In this document: positions 9,081-17,378 of the stretch, piece by piece
How the letters are laid out: each line of letters starts with the position of its first letter
Numbering within the stretch: position 1 is the first letter of the stretch
Assembly (NCBI RefSeq): GCF_002925845.1
Contig: NZ_PDNI01000058.1
Span: forward strand, 322,276 to 386,275
Origin: Roseovarius nitratireducens
Lineage (GTDB): Bacteria > Pseudomonadota > Alphaproteobacteria > Rhodobacterales > Rhodobacteraceae
Direction: 5' to 3'
Length of the DNA stretch: 64,000 nucleotides
Position numbers and translations under genes: made by a program
The notes under the pieces: model-generated
Database searches by the model: none
Told to the model about the DNA's origin: nothing
What the model saw: only the letters and a program-made list of their open reading frames with translations

Positions 9081-9647
9081 ATGCGCGCGGGGCTCTTTCT
9101 CGCAACGTTCCTGGCCCTGTTCTGGGGGGGCGCCGACGCACCCGCGCGGGCGCAGCAACTGGGCGTCGTGCAGAGCGACGTGCTTGTGATCGACATCGAG
9201 CGGCTGCTGGAGGAGACCGCCTATGGCCAGAAGCTCCAGGCCGGGATCGAGGCCGAGCGTGACGCGCTGATCGCGCGCAACGATCGCGTGGCCGCCGAGC
9301 TCGAGGCCGAAGAGCAGAAGCTCACGGAGTTGCGCGCCACCACCCCGCCGGACGAGTTCCGCGAGATGGCCGACGCGTTCGATACCAAGGTGACGCAACT
9401 GCGCCGCGAGAGCGAGCGGCTCTCGCGCGAGCTCGAGCGGCAGCGTGATCTCGCGCCGGTGCAGTTCATGCGGGTGGTGCAGCCGGTTCTGGGCGAGATC
9501 CTGAACGAGGCGGATGCGGTGGCGCTGCTGGATGTGCGCAGCGTGATCCTGCGCGCCGAGGTGGCTGACGTGACCGATATCGCCGTTTCGCGCATCGACG
9601 CCCGCATCGGCGAGGGCCCCGAGCCGTCAGACGCGCCGCAGGAGTAG
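9081..9647 (+). CDS. OmpH/Skp family periplasmic chaperone
   Basis: A 188-residue exported protein with signal peptide ending PARAQQ and a long charged coiled-coil-rich centre (LQAGIEAERDALIARNDRVA to SRELERQRD), as in Skp, the holdase for outer membrane precursors. ATG 9081 is chosen; a TTG at 9075 overlapping the bamA stop is also in frame. Position directly behind bamA is classical and supports the identification. lpxD, which usually follows skp, is missing; fabZ comes next. Confidence 0.88.
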   Translation: MRAGLFLATFLALFWGGADAPARAQQLGVVQSDVLVIDIERLLEETAYGQKLQAGIEAERDALIARNDRVAAELEAEEQKLTELRATTPPDEFREMADAFDTKVTQLRRESERLSRELERQRDLAPVQFMRVVQPVLGEILNEADAVALLDVRSVILRAEVADVTDIAVSRIDARIGEGPEPSDAPQE

Positions 9648-9719
9648 CCGTGCGCCGCGCTTGCCCCGCGCGGGCGCACTTGCTAGGGACAGCGCGTCGC
9701 AACTTTGAGAGGACGTGCC

Positions 9720-10184
9720 ATGAGCGAGCCGCTGAAATCCGCGGATATCCATCTGATCCAGCGGATTATCCCGCATCGCTACCCGTTCCTGCTGGTGGAT
9801 CGCGTGGTCGATATCGACGGCTTCAACTCGGCGCGCGGTCTCAAGAACGTCTCGATGAACGAGCCGCATTTCCAGGGCCATTTCCCGGGTCACCCGATCA
9901 TGCCGGGGGTGACCATCATCGAGGCGATGGCGCAGACCGCGGCCGTGATGGTGGGCTGTGCGCTGGGTCTGGAGGACCGCAACATGCTGGTCTATTTCAT
10001 GGCCATCGAGACGGCCAAGTTCCGCCGCATGGTGGTGCCGGGCGACGTGCTGGAGCTCAAGGTCGAGACGCGGCGGGGCAAGGCGGGCGGCAAGGTCTGG
10101 AAATTCGCGGGCGTGGCCTCGGTCGCGGGCGAAGTGGCCGCCGAGGCGGAATTCACCGCCATGATGGACATGCCGAAGGATTGA
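9720..10184 (+). CDS. fabZ: 3-hydroxyacyl-[ACP] dehydratase FabZ
   Basis: A 154-residue hot-dog fold enzyme dehydrating 3-hydroxyacyl-ACP in fatty acid synthesis. Catalytic residues are visible as H54 in [12 protein letters not shown] and E68 in [13 protein letters not shown] 9720 follows GAGAGGAC. Within the lipid A cluster it balances the 3-hydroxyacyl-ACP pool between phospholipid and lipid A acylation. The next gene, lpxA, starts 4 bp after its stop. Confidence 0.97.
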   Translation: MSEPLKSADIHLIQRIIPHRYPFLLVDRVVDIDGFNSARGLKNVSMNEPHFQGHFPGHPIMPGVTIIEAMAQTAAVMVGCALGLEDRNMLVYFMAIETAKFRRMVVPGDVLELKVETRRGKAGGKVWKFAGVASVAGEVAAEAEFTAMMDMPKD

Positions 10185-10188
10185 CGCG

Positions 10189-10983
10189 ATGAGCGAGACG
10201 ATGATCCACCCGGCGGCGGTGGTCGAGCCGGGGGCCGAGATCGGGGAGGGCTGCCAGATCGGGCCGTTCTGTCATGTCGGCCCGCAGGTGCGGCTCGCTC
10301 CCGGTGTCACGCTCAAGTCCCACGTGGTGGTGACCGGCGCGTCCGAGATCGGCGAGGGCACGCTGATCTTTCCCTTCGCCTGCATCGGCGAGATTCCGCA
10401 GGATCTGAAATACCGTGGCGAGGAGACGCGGCTGGTGATCGGCGCGCGCAACCGCATCCGCGAGCACGTCACCATGAACACCGGCACCGAGGGCGGCGGC
10501 GGCGTCACGCGCGTGGGCGACGACGGCCTGTTCATGGCGGGCTGTCACGTGGCCCATGACGTGCAGATCGGAGACCGGGTGATCGTGGTCAACAATGCGG
10601 CCCTCGCGGGGCATTGCGTGCTGGAGGACGATGTCATCATCGGCGGGCTGTCGGGGGTCCATCAATTCGTGCGTATCGGCCGTGGTGCGATCATCGGGGC
10701 GGTGACGATGGTGACCAACGACGTGATCCCCTATGGCCTGGTGCAGGGGCCGCGCGGCTATCTCGACGGGCTCAACCTCGTGGGGCTCAAGCGGCGCGGC
10801 GTGCCGCGCGCCGACATCACCGCGCTGCGCGCCGCGTTCCAGATGCTGGCACAGGGCGAAGGCGCGTTCCAGGATCGCGCGCGCAGGCTGGGCGAGGAAA
10901 CGACGAGCGATTACGTGCGCCGGATCGTCGATTTCGTGACCGCGCATTCCGACCGCTCCTACCTCACTCCCGGGCAGGGCTAG
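10189..10983 (+). CDS. lpxA: Acyl-ACP--UDP-N-acetylglucosamine O-acyltransferase
   Basis: A 264-residue left-handed beta-helix protein with repeated hexapeptides (EIGEGCQIGPFCHVGPQVRL, IGDRVIVVNNAALAGHCVLE) and the catalytic His region AGCHVAHDVQIGD. It catalyses the first step of lipid A synthesis, transferring a 3-hydroxyacyl chain to UDP-GlcNAc in the cytoplasm. Length matches the family. It lies between fabZ and lpxI, 4 bp from each. Confidence 0.97.
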   Translation: MSETMIHPAAVVEPGAEIGEGCQIGPFCHVGPQVRLAPGVTLKSHVVVTGASEIGEGTLIFPFACIGEIPQDLKYRGEETRLVIGARNRIREHVTMNTGTEGGGGVTRVGDDGLFMAGCHVAHDVQIGDRVIVVNNAALAGHCVLEDDVIIGGLSGVHQFVRIGRGAIIGAVTMVTNDVIPYGLVQGPRGYLDGLNLVGLKRRGVPRADITALRAAFQMLAQGEGAFQDRARRLGEETTSDYVRRIVDFVTAHSDRSYLTPGQG

Positions 10984-10987
10984 GCCG

Positions 10988-11872
10988 GTGGGTCTTGCGC
11001 TCATCGCCGGGCAGGGCGGCGTGCCGCCGCACCTGGTGCGGGTGCTGCTGGCGCGGGGCGAGGTGCCTGTGCTGTGCGAGGTGGAGCAGTTTCCCTCGCA
11101 GGTCACCGGCGATATGCCCCGGCTGGGCTTTCGGCTCGAGACATTCGGCAGCTTGCTGGCGGAACTGCGCGCGCGCGGGGTGACGCGGCTGTGCATGGCG
11201 GGCGCCATGCGGCGGCCCGAGGTGGACCCGAGCCGCATCGACGCGGCTACCGCGCCGCTGGTGCCACGCCTCACGGCAGCGATGGCCAAGGGCGACGACG
11301 GCACCCTGCGCGAGATCGTGGCGATCATCGAGGAGGCGGGGATCGCCGTGGTGGGCGCGGCGGATATCGCGCCGGACCTGTTGCCGGAGTTGGGGCTGCT
11401 GACCGGCACGTTGCCCGAGGGCGTGGCGATTGCGTTGCCCGCCGCCGAGGCCGCGCTGGCCGAGATGGGGCGCAGCGATACCGGGCAGGCGGTGGTCGTG
11501 CGCGGCGGCACGGTCGTCGCACGCGAGGACGCGCGCGGCACAGACGCCATGCTGGCCGATCTCGCACTGGGGGCGTTTAACCCGCTAGACCTCGCGCTCG
11601 ATGCAGCCGTCGACTGGCGGCGCGCGGCGGATGCGCAGGCCACGCCCGCGTTTCTATACAAGGCGCCAAAGCCCCGTCAGGAGATGCGCGTGGATATGCC
11701 GGTGATCGGCCCCGATACCGCCGCGCGCGCGGCGCAGGCAGGGCTTGCCGGTATCGTGATTGCAGCGGGCGGTGTAATGGTGCTCGACCGTGCGCGGGTG
11801 ATCGAGGTGCTGGCGGGCGCGGGCCTGTTCCTGTGGGTGCGCGACGGCGGGTCGTCCGGGGGGCAGGGGTGA
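10988..11872 (+). CDS. lpxI: UDP-2,3-diacylglucosamine pyrophosphatase LpxI
   Basis: A 294-residue DUF1009/LpxI protein, starting at GTG 10988. LpxI replaces LpxH in alphaproteobacteria and hydrolyses UDP-2,3-diacylglucosamine to lipid X. The N-terminal nucleotide-binding start LALIAGQGGVPP and the C-terminal conserved acidic block KAPKPRQEMRVDMPVIGPDT, containing the catalytic aspartates, are both intact. It is coupled to lpxA (4-bp gap) and to lpxB (GTGA overlap). Confidence 0.95.
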   Translation: MGLALIAGQGGVPPHLVRVLLARGEVPVLCEVEQFPSQVTGDMPRLGFRLETFGSLLAELRARGVTRLCMAGAMRRPEVDPSRIDAATAPLVPRLTAAMAKGDDGTLREIVAIIEEAGIAVVGAADIAPDLLPELGLLTGTLPEGVAIALPAAEAALAEMGRSDTGQAVVVRGGTVVAREDARGTDAMLADLALGAFNPLDLALDAAVDWRRAADAQATPAFLYKAPKPRQEMRVDMPVIGPDTAARAAQAGLAGIVIAAGGVMVLDRARVIEVLAGAGLFLWVRDGGSSGGQG

Positions 11873-13011
11873 AGGTGTTTCTCGTCGCGGGTGAGGCGTC
11901 CGGCGATCGGCTGGGCGGCGCACTGATGTCCGGTCTCAAGATGCTCGCCACGCCGCGATTCTTCGGCGTGGGCGGGTCGATGATGCAGGCGCAGGGGCTC
12001 GACAGCCTGTTCGCGATGGACGATCTGAGCGTGATGGGGCTGGCGGAGGTGCTGCCGCGCTACCTGCACCTGCGCCGCCGTCTCGCGCAGACCGTCGCCG
12101 CCGTTCTGGAGACCGCGCCGGACGTCCTGGTGACCATCGACAGCCCGGATTTCGGTCTGCGCGTGGCGCGGCAGGTGCGCGCCGCGAATCCGGCCATCCG
12201 TACCGTGCACTACGTCGCACCCTCGGTCTGGGCCTGGCGGGCGGGGCGCGCGGCAAGGATGGCGCAGTATGTCGATCAGGTGCTGGCGCTTCTGCCGTTC
12301 GAGCCGCCGCTGATGGAGGCCGCGGGCATGGCCTGCGATTTCGTGGGCCACCCGGTGGTGGCCGAGCCGCATCCCGACGCGGCGGAGGTGGCAGCGTTCC
12401 GCGCGCGCCACGGGATCGGCGACGCGCCGCTCCTGCTGGTGCTGCCGGGCTCGCGGCGGGGTGAGGTGACGCGGCTCGCCCCGATTTTCGGCGCGGCGAT
12501 CAGGCGGGTGCTGGACGCGCGGCCAGAGGCGCGACTGGTGCTGCCCACCACCGCGGCGATGGTGCCGCTGGTGCGCGAGGCGGTGGCCGGCTGGCCCGCG
12601 CAGCCCCTGATCCTGTCGCCCGATGACCCCGACCATGCCGCCGAGAAGGCCCGCGCCTTTCACGCCGCTGACCTGGCGCTCGCGGCCTCGGGCACCGTGT
12701 CGCTGGAGCTTGCGCATGCGCGCACGCCGATGGTGATCGCCTACGACATGGCGCCGCTGAGCCGCGCGATCCTGTCACGGCTCATCCGGGTGGATACGCT
12801 CACCCTCGTCAACCTCGTGAGCGAGACCCGCGCGGTGCCGGAATTCATCGGCCGGGCCTGCCGCCCCGAGGCGATCGCACCGGCGCTCCTCGAAGTGATG
12901 GCACGGCCTGGTGCGCAAGAAGCGGCGATGGAGGCCACGATGCAGCGCCTCGGCGAGGGGGGCGAGGCCCCGGGACTGCGCGCGGCGCGGGCCGTGTTGG
13001 CGGGGTGCTAG
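11869..13011 (+). CDS. lpxB: Lipid-A-disaccharide synthase
   Basis: A 380-residue GT19 glycosyltransferase that condenses lipid X with UDP-2,3-diacylglucosamine. Recognisable blocks are VFLVAGEASGDRLGGALM at the N-terminus, YVAPSVWAWRAGRAARM and FVGHPVV in the middle, and LPGSRRGEVTRLAP. The GTG start at 11869 overlaps the lpxI stop by 4 bp, which fixes the start. It is the last gene of the cluster. Its TAG stop shares a CTAG tetranucleotide with the stop of the convergent DUF2059 gene. Confidence 0.97.
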   Translation: MKVFLVAGEASGDRLGGALMSGLKMLATPRFFGVGGSMMQAQGLDSLFAMDDLSVMGLAEVLPRYLHLRRRLAQTVAAVLETAPDVLVTIDSPDFGLRVARQVRAANPAIRTVHYVAPSVWAWRAGRAARMAQYVDQVLALLPFEPPLMEAAGMACDFVGHPVVAEPHPDAAEVAAFRARHGIGDAPLLLVLPGSRRGEVTRLAPIFGAAIRRVLDARPEARLVLPTTAAMVPLVREAVAGWPAQPLILSPDDPDHAAEKARAFHAADLALAASGTVSLELAHARTPMVIAYDMAPLSRAILSRLIRVDTLTLVNLVSETRAVPEFIGRACRPEAIAPALLEVMARPGAQEAAMEATMQRLGEGGEAPGLRAARAVLAGC

Positions 13012-13493
13012 TCGGCCTCTGGTGCGCGGGTGGTGATCTCCTCGATCCTGGGCATCATTCGCGGCATGGCGTCCTGCAACACCGCGGAGATCATCGGCTG
13101 TTGCGCCTGTGCCAGCCGCGGCATCTTGCGCATTACCGCGCCGCCGTGCTCGGAGGTGTAGAAATCGCGCAGTGCCGTCAATTCTTCAAGCGTCAGTAAA
13201 TCGGCGAGGATCTCGTCCTGGCGGCGCATGACTTCGGTGAGGGGCGCGGTCAACTCCTCGGAAAAGAGCGCCTCGATATCGGCCACCTGCGCGGGCGAGA
13301 GCGCCTGTCGGGTGGCGGCCATCTGCTGCACCATCGGCTGCCAGATCTGGCGGATGAACTCCTGGATGTTCATGTCGGCCATGCTGGCCTCGACATAGTC
13401 GCGCGCGACGGCGAGCCGTGCCTCGCGGTCGGTTTCGGCATGGGCGGGAAGCGCAAGGCAGAGCGCCAGAGCGGCACCTGTGACAAATCGCAT
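13008..13493 (-). CDS. DUF2059 domain exported protein
   Basis: A 161-residue protein with a clear signal peptide (MRFVTGAALALCLALPAHAE) and an all-helical domain (ARDYVEASMADMNIQEFIRQ ... LTALRDFYTSEHGGAVMRKM) of the DUF2059 type. The function of the family is unknown. It is convergent with lpxB, and the two stop codons overlap within CTAG at 13008-13011, leaving no room for a terminator between them. Confidence 0.85.
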   Translation of the reverse strand: MRFVTGAALALCLALPAHAETDREARLAVARDYVEASMADMNIQEFIRQIWQPMVQQMAATRQALSPAQVADIEALFSEELTAPLTEVMRRQDEILADLLTLEELTALRDFYTSEHGGAVMRKMPRLAQAQQPMISAVLQDAMPRMMPRIEEITTRAPEAD

Positions 13494-13653
13494 GAGTCAA
13501 ACTCCGGTATGAAAAATCCGAGGGCACACAAGCACTTCGATTCCATGCTGTCAACGGCGCCGGGGCGGCGGTGCTTGCATGGGCGGGGTGGGGTTGCTAT
13601 TGGCTGCGGTCAAAGGCCGATCAAATCGGTCGGATAGATGGCGAGAGACACCG

Positions 13654-14739
13654 GTGCAAAGCCCCACCCCCCGGCTGGAAATCAGGAACGTCACGCGCCG
13701 CTATGACGGGCGGCTGGTGGTAGACGACGTATCGCTGCAGGTCTTGCCGGGGCAGGTGATGTGCCTGCTGGGACCGTCGGGCTGCGGCAAGTCGACGACG
13801 CTGCGGATGATCGCGGGCGTCGAGATGCAGGACGCGGGCGAGATCCATGTCGATGGCAAGCTGGTGTGCGACACGGTCTTTCGCGTGCCGCCCGAGCGGC
13901 GGCGGATCGGCCTCATGTTCCAGGATTTCGCACTGTTTCCGCATCTGAGCGTGGCCGATAACGTGGGATTTGGCCTCGACGGGCCGAGACGGGCGCGGCG
14001 CGCACGGGTGATCGAACTGCTTGAGCGGGTGCATCTGGCGCATCATATCGACGCCTTCCCCCACGAGCTTTCGGGGGGCGAGCAGCAGCGCGTGGCGCTG
14101 GCGCGTGCGCTGGCGCCGCGCCCGCGGATCATGCTGATGGACGAGCCGTTCTCGGGGCTCGACAACCGCTTGCGCGATGGTATCCGTGACGAGACGCTCG
14201 ACATCCTGCGCGAGGAGGATACCGCCGTCCTGCTGGTCACGCACGAGCCGGAAGAGGCGATGCGCATGGCAGATCAGATCGCGCTGATGCGCGACGGGCG
14301 GATCGTGCAGCAGGGCGCGCCCTACAACGTCTACAACGCGCCGTTGGATCGCAGCGCGATGGCGTTCTTCTCGGAAATCAACGTGATCCGGGGCACCGTG
14401 CGCGGCGCGCTGACCGAGACCCCCTTTGGCCAGTTCCTCGCCCCTGGCGTGCCCGACGGGCAAGTGGTCGAGATCGTGATCCGTCCGCAGCACATCAAGA
14501 TCGATTTCGACCGCAACGGGCGCGGCCCCAACCCCACGCCGCTCGATGGCACGCCTGCGCGCGGGGTGGTGACACGGGCGCGGTTCATGGGCTCGGAAAG
14601 CCTGGTGGAGTTTCGCATGGACCACGACGGCTCGCTCATCAAGGCGAGCGTGCCCAACGTGTTCCTGCCCAAGCCGGGCAAGCCGCTGTGGCTGATGATC
14701 CGCCGCGACCGGTGTTTCGTGTTCCCGGCGGCGGGGTGA
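13654..14739 (+). CDS. ABC transporter ATP-binding protein (FbpC/PotA type)
   Basis: A 361-residue ATPase with Walker A GPSGCGKST, Q-loop MFQDFALFPHL, signature LSGGEQQR, Walker B IMLMDEPFSGLD, H-loop LLVTHEPEEA, and a C-terminal TOBE-like region (IVIRPQHIKIDF onward). This layout is that of iron(III), polyamine or similar importers. GTG 13654 is chosen because homology-like sequence begins at RLEIRNVTRRYDG; the frame is open to 13579, but that part looks non-coding. No permease or binding protein lies nearby, so it is an orphan ATPase whose partners must be encoded elsewhere. Confidence 0.85.
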   Translation: MQSPTPRLEIRNVTRRYDGRLVVDDVSLQVLPGQVMCLLGPSGCGKSTTLRMIAGVEMQDAGEIHVDGKLVCDTVFRVPPERRRIGLMFQDFALFPHLSVADNVGFGLDGPRRARRARVIELLERVHLAHHIDAFPHELSGGEQQRVALARALAPRPRIMLMDEPFSGLDNRLRDGIRDETLDILREEDTAVLLVTHEPEEAMRMADQIALMRDGRIVQQGAPYNVYNAPLDRSAMAFFSEINVIRGTVRGALTETPFGQFLAPGVPDGQVVEIVIRPQHIKIDFDRNGRGPNPTPLDGTPARGVVTRARFMGSESLVEFRMDHDGSLIKASVPNVFLPKPGKPLWLMIRRDRCFVFPAAG

Positions 14740-14791
14740 GGCGCGCGGACGGGAAGAAAGTCGTTGGATGGCCTGGAGCCGTCATTCCCCT

Positions 14792-15048
14792 CCTGCCCCC
14801 GCGCGGAACAAGGCGTGCTTGCACGCCGCCGCGCGAGCGCCCGACCGCCCCGTCGCACCGGAGGTGCGCCGATATCGGCGGCACGCCTCTGGCGTGACGG
14901 GCGGGCGCTACTGCAACGCTGCAAGTAGCGGAAATATAATAAGTATATTGCACCATAAATCGCACAGCATTGGCCGAACTGCGCCCTCCCGGCGGTCGGG
15001 CGCTCGCGCGGCTCATCGCCAAATGCCCAACGACCGCTCCACGCCAAA
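14792..15048 (+). repeat. Intergenic structured repeat family A, copy 1
   Basis: This 317-bp gap between the ABC ATPase and the CorC-like gene is mostly a dispersed repeat also found at 36560-36768 (reverse) and 45231-45462. Perfect 21-bp inverted arms lie at 14829-14849 and 14991-15011. They enclose an AT-rich core containing GGAAATATAATAAGTATATT and CCATAAATCGCACAGC. Relative to the other copies it carries about 48 extra bases at ~14852-14899, themselves three small hairpins (14855-14867, 14869-14878, 14882-14896). No transposase is present and the short reading frames through it are not credible genes. Confidence 0.85.
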
Positions 15049-15056
15049 AGCCCCCC

Positions 15057-16364
15057 TCACAGCTTGCGGATCTTCAGCCGCGTGATGCGGTTGTCCTTGC
15101 GTGCCATGACCTGGAAGCGGAAGCCGTGGAAGCTGAACACCTGGTCCACCGTGGGGATGCTCTGCGCCTCGTGGATCACCAGCCCCGCGACGGTGTTGGC
15201 GGCGTCGTCGGGCAAGGTCCAGTCGGTGGCGCGGTTGAGGTCGCGGATGGTCATGGCCCCGTCCACGATATAGTCGCCATCGGAGGCGCGGCGCAGCGGG
15301 TGATCGGCCTCGGCGTCGAATTCGTCGACGATCTCGCCGACGATCTCCTCGAGAATGTCTTCAAGCGTGATCAGCCCCTGGAGCGCGCCGTACTCGTCCA
15401 CCACCAACGCGAAATGGCTCCGCATCCGCAGGAACTGGCGCATCTGCTCGTCGAGCGTGGTCGTCTCGGGTATGAAATAGGGCTCGCGCGCAATGGTACG
15501 CACGTCGAACTCGTCGAGCTCGCCGGTGCTGTTATCGCCCTCCACGGCGAGTTTGTGGATGGCGCGCAGCAGGTCCTTTGCGTGGACGATGCCGACGATA
15601 TTGTCGGGATCGCCCTCGTAGAGTGGCAGGCGCGTGTGGTTGCTGGCAAGGCATTGCGACAGGATATCCTGCGGGGGTGCCTCTACGTCGAGCATCTGGA
15701 TGCGCGAGCGGTGGATCATCACCTCCTCGACCGCGCGATCGCTGAGATCGAGTGCGCCCAGGATGCGGTCGCGATCCTCCTTTTCGACCACGCCCTCGGA
15801 CTGCCCCAGCCAGAGCGCACCGGCGATCTCCTCGCGCACGGCGAGGATGTGGCTGTCGGGGTCGGTCTGCACACCGACGCAGCGCAGGATCAGCCGCACC
15901 AGCCAGCGCACGGCGGACACGACCGGGTCGAAGACGCGGATCACCCAGACGATCACCGGCGCGGTACGCGCCGCCGCCAACTCGGCATTGGTGATGGCAT
16001 AGGTCTTGGGCAGCACCTCGGCGAAGATCAGCACAAGAAGCGTCATCACCAGCGTCGCCAGCGCTACGCCGCTCTCGCCGAAGAGCCGTGTGAATAGGGC
16101 GGTGGCCAGCGAGGCTGCGAGAATGTTGACGAGGTTGTTGCCGAGAAGAACCGAGCCGATCAGGCGCTCGTTGTCCTCGGTGATCCCGAGTGCGGTCTCC
16201 GCCCCGCGCGAGCCCTTTTCCGCCTGTGCGCGCAGCTTGCCGCGCGAGGCTGCCGTGAGCGCGGTCTCGCTGCCCGAGAAAAAACCCGAGAGCACCAGCA
16301 GCCCGAGAATCGCCACGACGGTGATCCAGAAGGTCGGGTCGAGATAGGCGGCGAGCGAGTCCAT
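15057..16364 (-). CDS. Hemolysin-family/CorC-like CBS membrane protein
   Basis: A 435-residue protein of the DUF21-CBS-CorC_HlyC type. N-terminal transmembrane region (ITVVAILGLLVLSGFFSGSETAL, then further helices to about residue 170), two CBS domains (from VMIHRSRIQMLDV and DVRTIAREPYFIPE), and a C-terminal CorC/HlyC domain (DGDYIVDGAMTIRDLNRATD). Related proteins are implicated in Mg2+/Co2+ efflux or homeostasis; the old hemolysin name does not describe a demonstrated toxin here. It lies downstream of xerD on the same strand, 75 bp apart, and ends beside repeat A copy 1. Confidence 0.9.
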   Translation of the reverse strand: MDSLAAYLDPTFWITVVAILGLLVLSGFFSGSETALTAASRGKLRAQAEKGSRGAETALGITEDNERLIGSVLLGNNLVNILAASLATALFTRLFGESGVALATLVMTLLVLIFAEVLPKTYAITNAELAAARTAPVIVWVIRVFDPVVSAVRWLVRLILRCVGVQTDPDSHILAVREEIAGALWLGQSEGVVEKEDRDRILGALDLSDRAVEEVMIHRSRIQMLDVEAPPQDILSQCLASNHTRLPLYEGDPDNIVGIVHAKDLLRAIHKLAVEGDNSTGELDEFDVRTIAREPYFIPETTTLDEQMRQFLRMRSHFALVVDEYGALQGLITLEDILEEIVGEIVDEFDAEADHPLRRASDGDYIVDGAMTIRDLNRATDWTLPDDAANTVAGLVIHEAQSIPTVDQVFSFHGFRFQVMARKDNRITRLKIRKL

Positions 16365-16439
16365 TGGTCAGCGTCCTTGAGATGATATGGCGGGGTTATG
16401 CGGTCTCGGGGCGGCTCAATCAAGGCGGCAGGCACGCGC

Positions 16440-17378
16440 TCAGCCCTCGGGGTCGGTCTTGCGGCGGGTGGTGCCGAGCGGGTGATGCGCCTCCACCAGC
16501 GCGCGCAGCCGCGCGTCGAGCACGTGGGTGTAAATCTCGGTGGTGGCGAGATCGGCATGGCCCAGAAGCGTCTGGATTACCCGCAGATCGGCCCCGTTCG
16601 CCAGCAGATGCGTGGCAAAGGCATGGCGCAGCCGGTGCGGCGTGACCGCGTCGGGGTCGATGCCCGCGTGGGTGGCGATCTGCTTGATGAGGCCATAGAA
16701 CCGATGCCGCGTCAGGTGCCCGGCGCGACCCGACGACGGAAACAGCCAGGGCGAAGCCGCGCGCCGCTTGTCGCGGGCGCGCACCACGAGCCACGCGGCG
16801 AGCGCCGCGCGCGCCGGCGGCGACAACGGCACCAGCCGCTCCTTGCCGCCCTTGCCGCGCACCAGCAGCATCTCTGGGTTGCCCTGCGCGGCGGCCAGCG
16901 GCAGGCCCACGAGCTCGCTCACCCGCATCCCCGTGGCGTAGAGCAGCGCCAGGAGAGCCCCGTTGCGCACCTGCTCGACCTCGACGCGCCCGACCTGCGG
17001 CGCGGCGTCGAGCAGGCGCTCGACCTGCCCCTCGGTAAGCGTGCGTGGCAATGCCCGGCTGCGCCCCGGACCCTGAAGGCGGATCGCGGGATTGTCGCTG
17101 CGCCAGCCCTCATCCACGGCGAACCGGTAGAATTGCCGGATCGACGACAGGCGCCGCGCGCGGGTGGCCTGCGCCAGCCCCTCTGCATCGCAGGCCACGA
17201 GATAGGCCTCGACATCCGCCTGCGTGGCCGTCAGCAATCCGCGCCCGCCCCGCGTGATGAGCCAACCTGCGTAGGCGCGCAGGTCGCGGCCATAAGCCAT
17301 CAGCGTATTGCGCGCGGCCCCCAGTTCGGCGGCCTGCGCCTCGAGAAAGGTGTCGATGCGGTTCTCGGCCAGATTCAT
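16440..17378 (-). CDS. xerD: Tyrosine recombinase XerD
   Basis: A 312-residue tyrosine recombinase with SAM-like core-binding domain (NRIDTFLEAQAAELGAARNT) and catalytic domain: Arg in TGMRVSEL, Lys in GKGGKERLVPL, H-x-x-R in TPHRLRHAFATHLL, His in LLGHADLATTEIYTHV, and the nucleophile Tyr in IYTHV. It resolves chromosome dimers at dif with XerC. Start ATG 17378 overlaps the upstream stop by 4 bp (ATGA); the open frame further upstream runs inside the preceding gene in another phase. Operon order is small membrane protein - exported hypothetical - xerD. Confidence 0.95.
   Translation of the reverse strand: MNLAENRIDTFLEAQAAELGAARNTLMAYGRDLRAYAGWLITRGGRGLLTATQADVEAYLVACDAEGLAQATRARRLSSIRQFYRFAVDEGWRSDNPAIRLQGPGRSRALPRTLTEGQVERLLDAAPQVGRVEVEQVRNGALLALLYATGMRVSELVGLPLAAAQGNPEMLLVRGKGGKERLVPLSPPARAALAAWLVVRARDKRRAASPWLFPSSGRAGHLTRHRFYGLIKQIATHAGIDPDAVTPHRLRHAFATHLLANGADLRVIQTLLGHADLATTEIYTHVLDARLRALVEAHHPLGTTRRKTDPEG

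Noticed and set aside
14639-15022. Reading frames through family A repeats
   Set aside because: They traverse inverted arms and the AT core, differ between copies in frame, and have no conserved product; better explained as structured non-coding repeats.
15057-16364. A true hemolysin toxin gene
   Set aside because: The CBS and CorC_HlyC domains with DUF21 helices indicate a cation-homeostasis membrane protein; the hemolysin name is historical.
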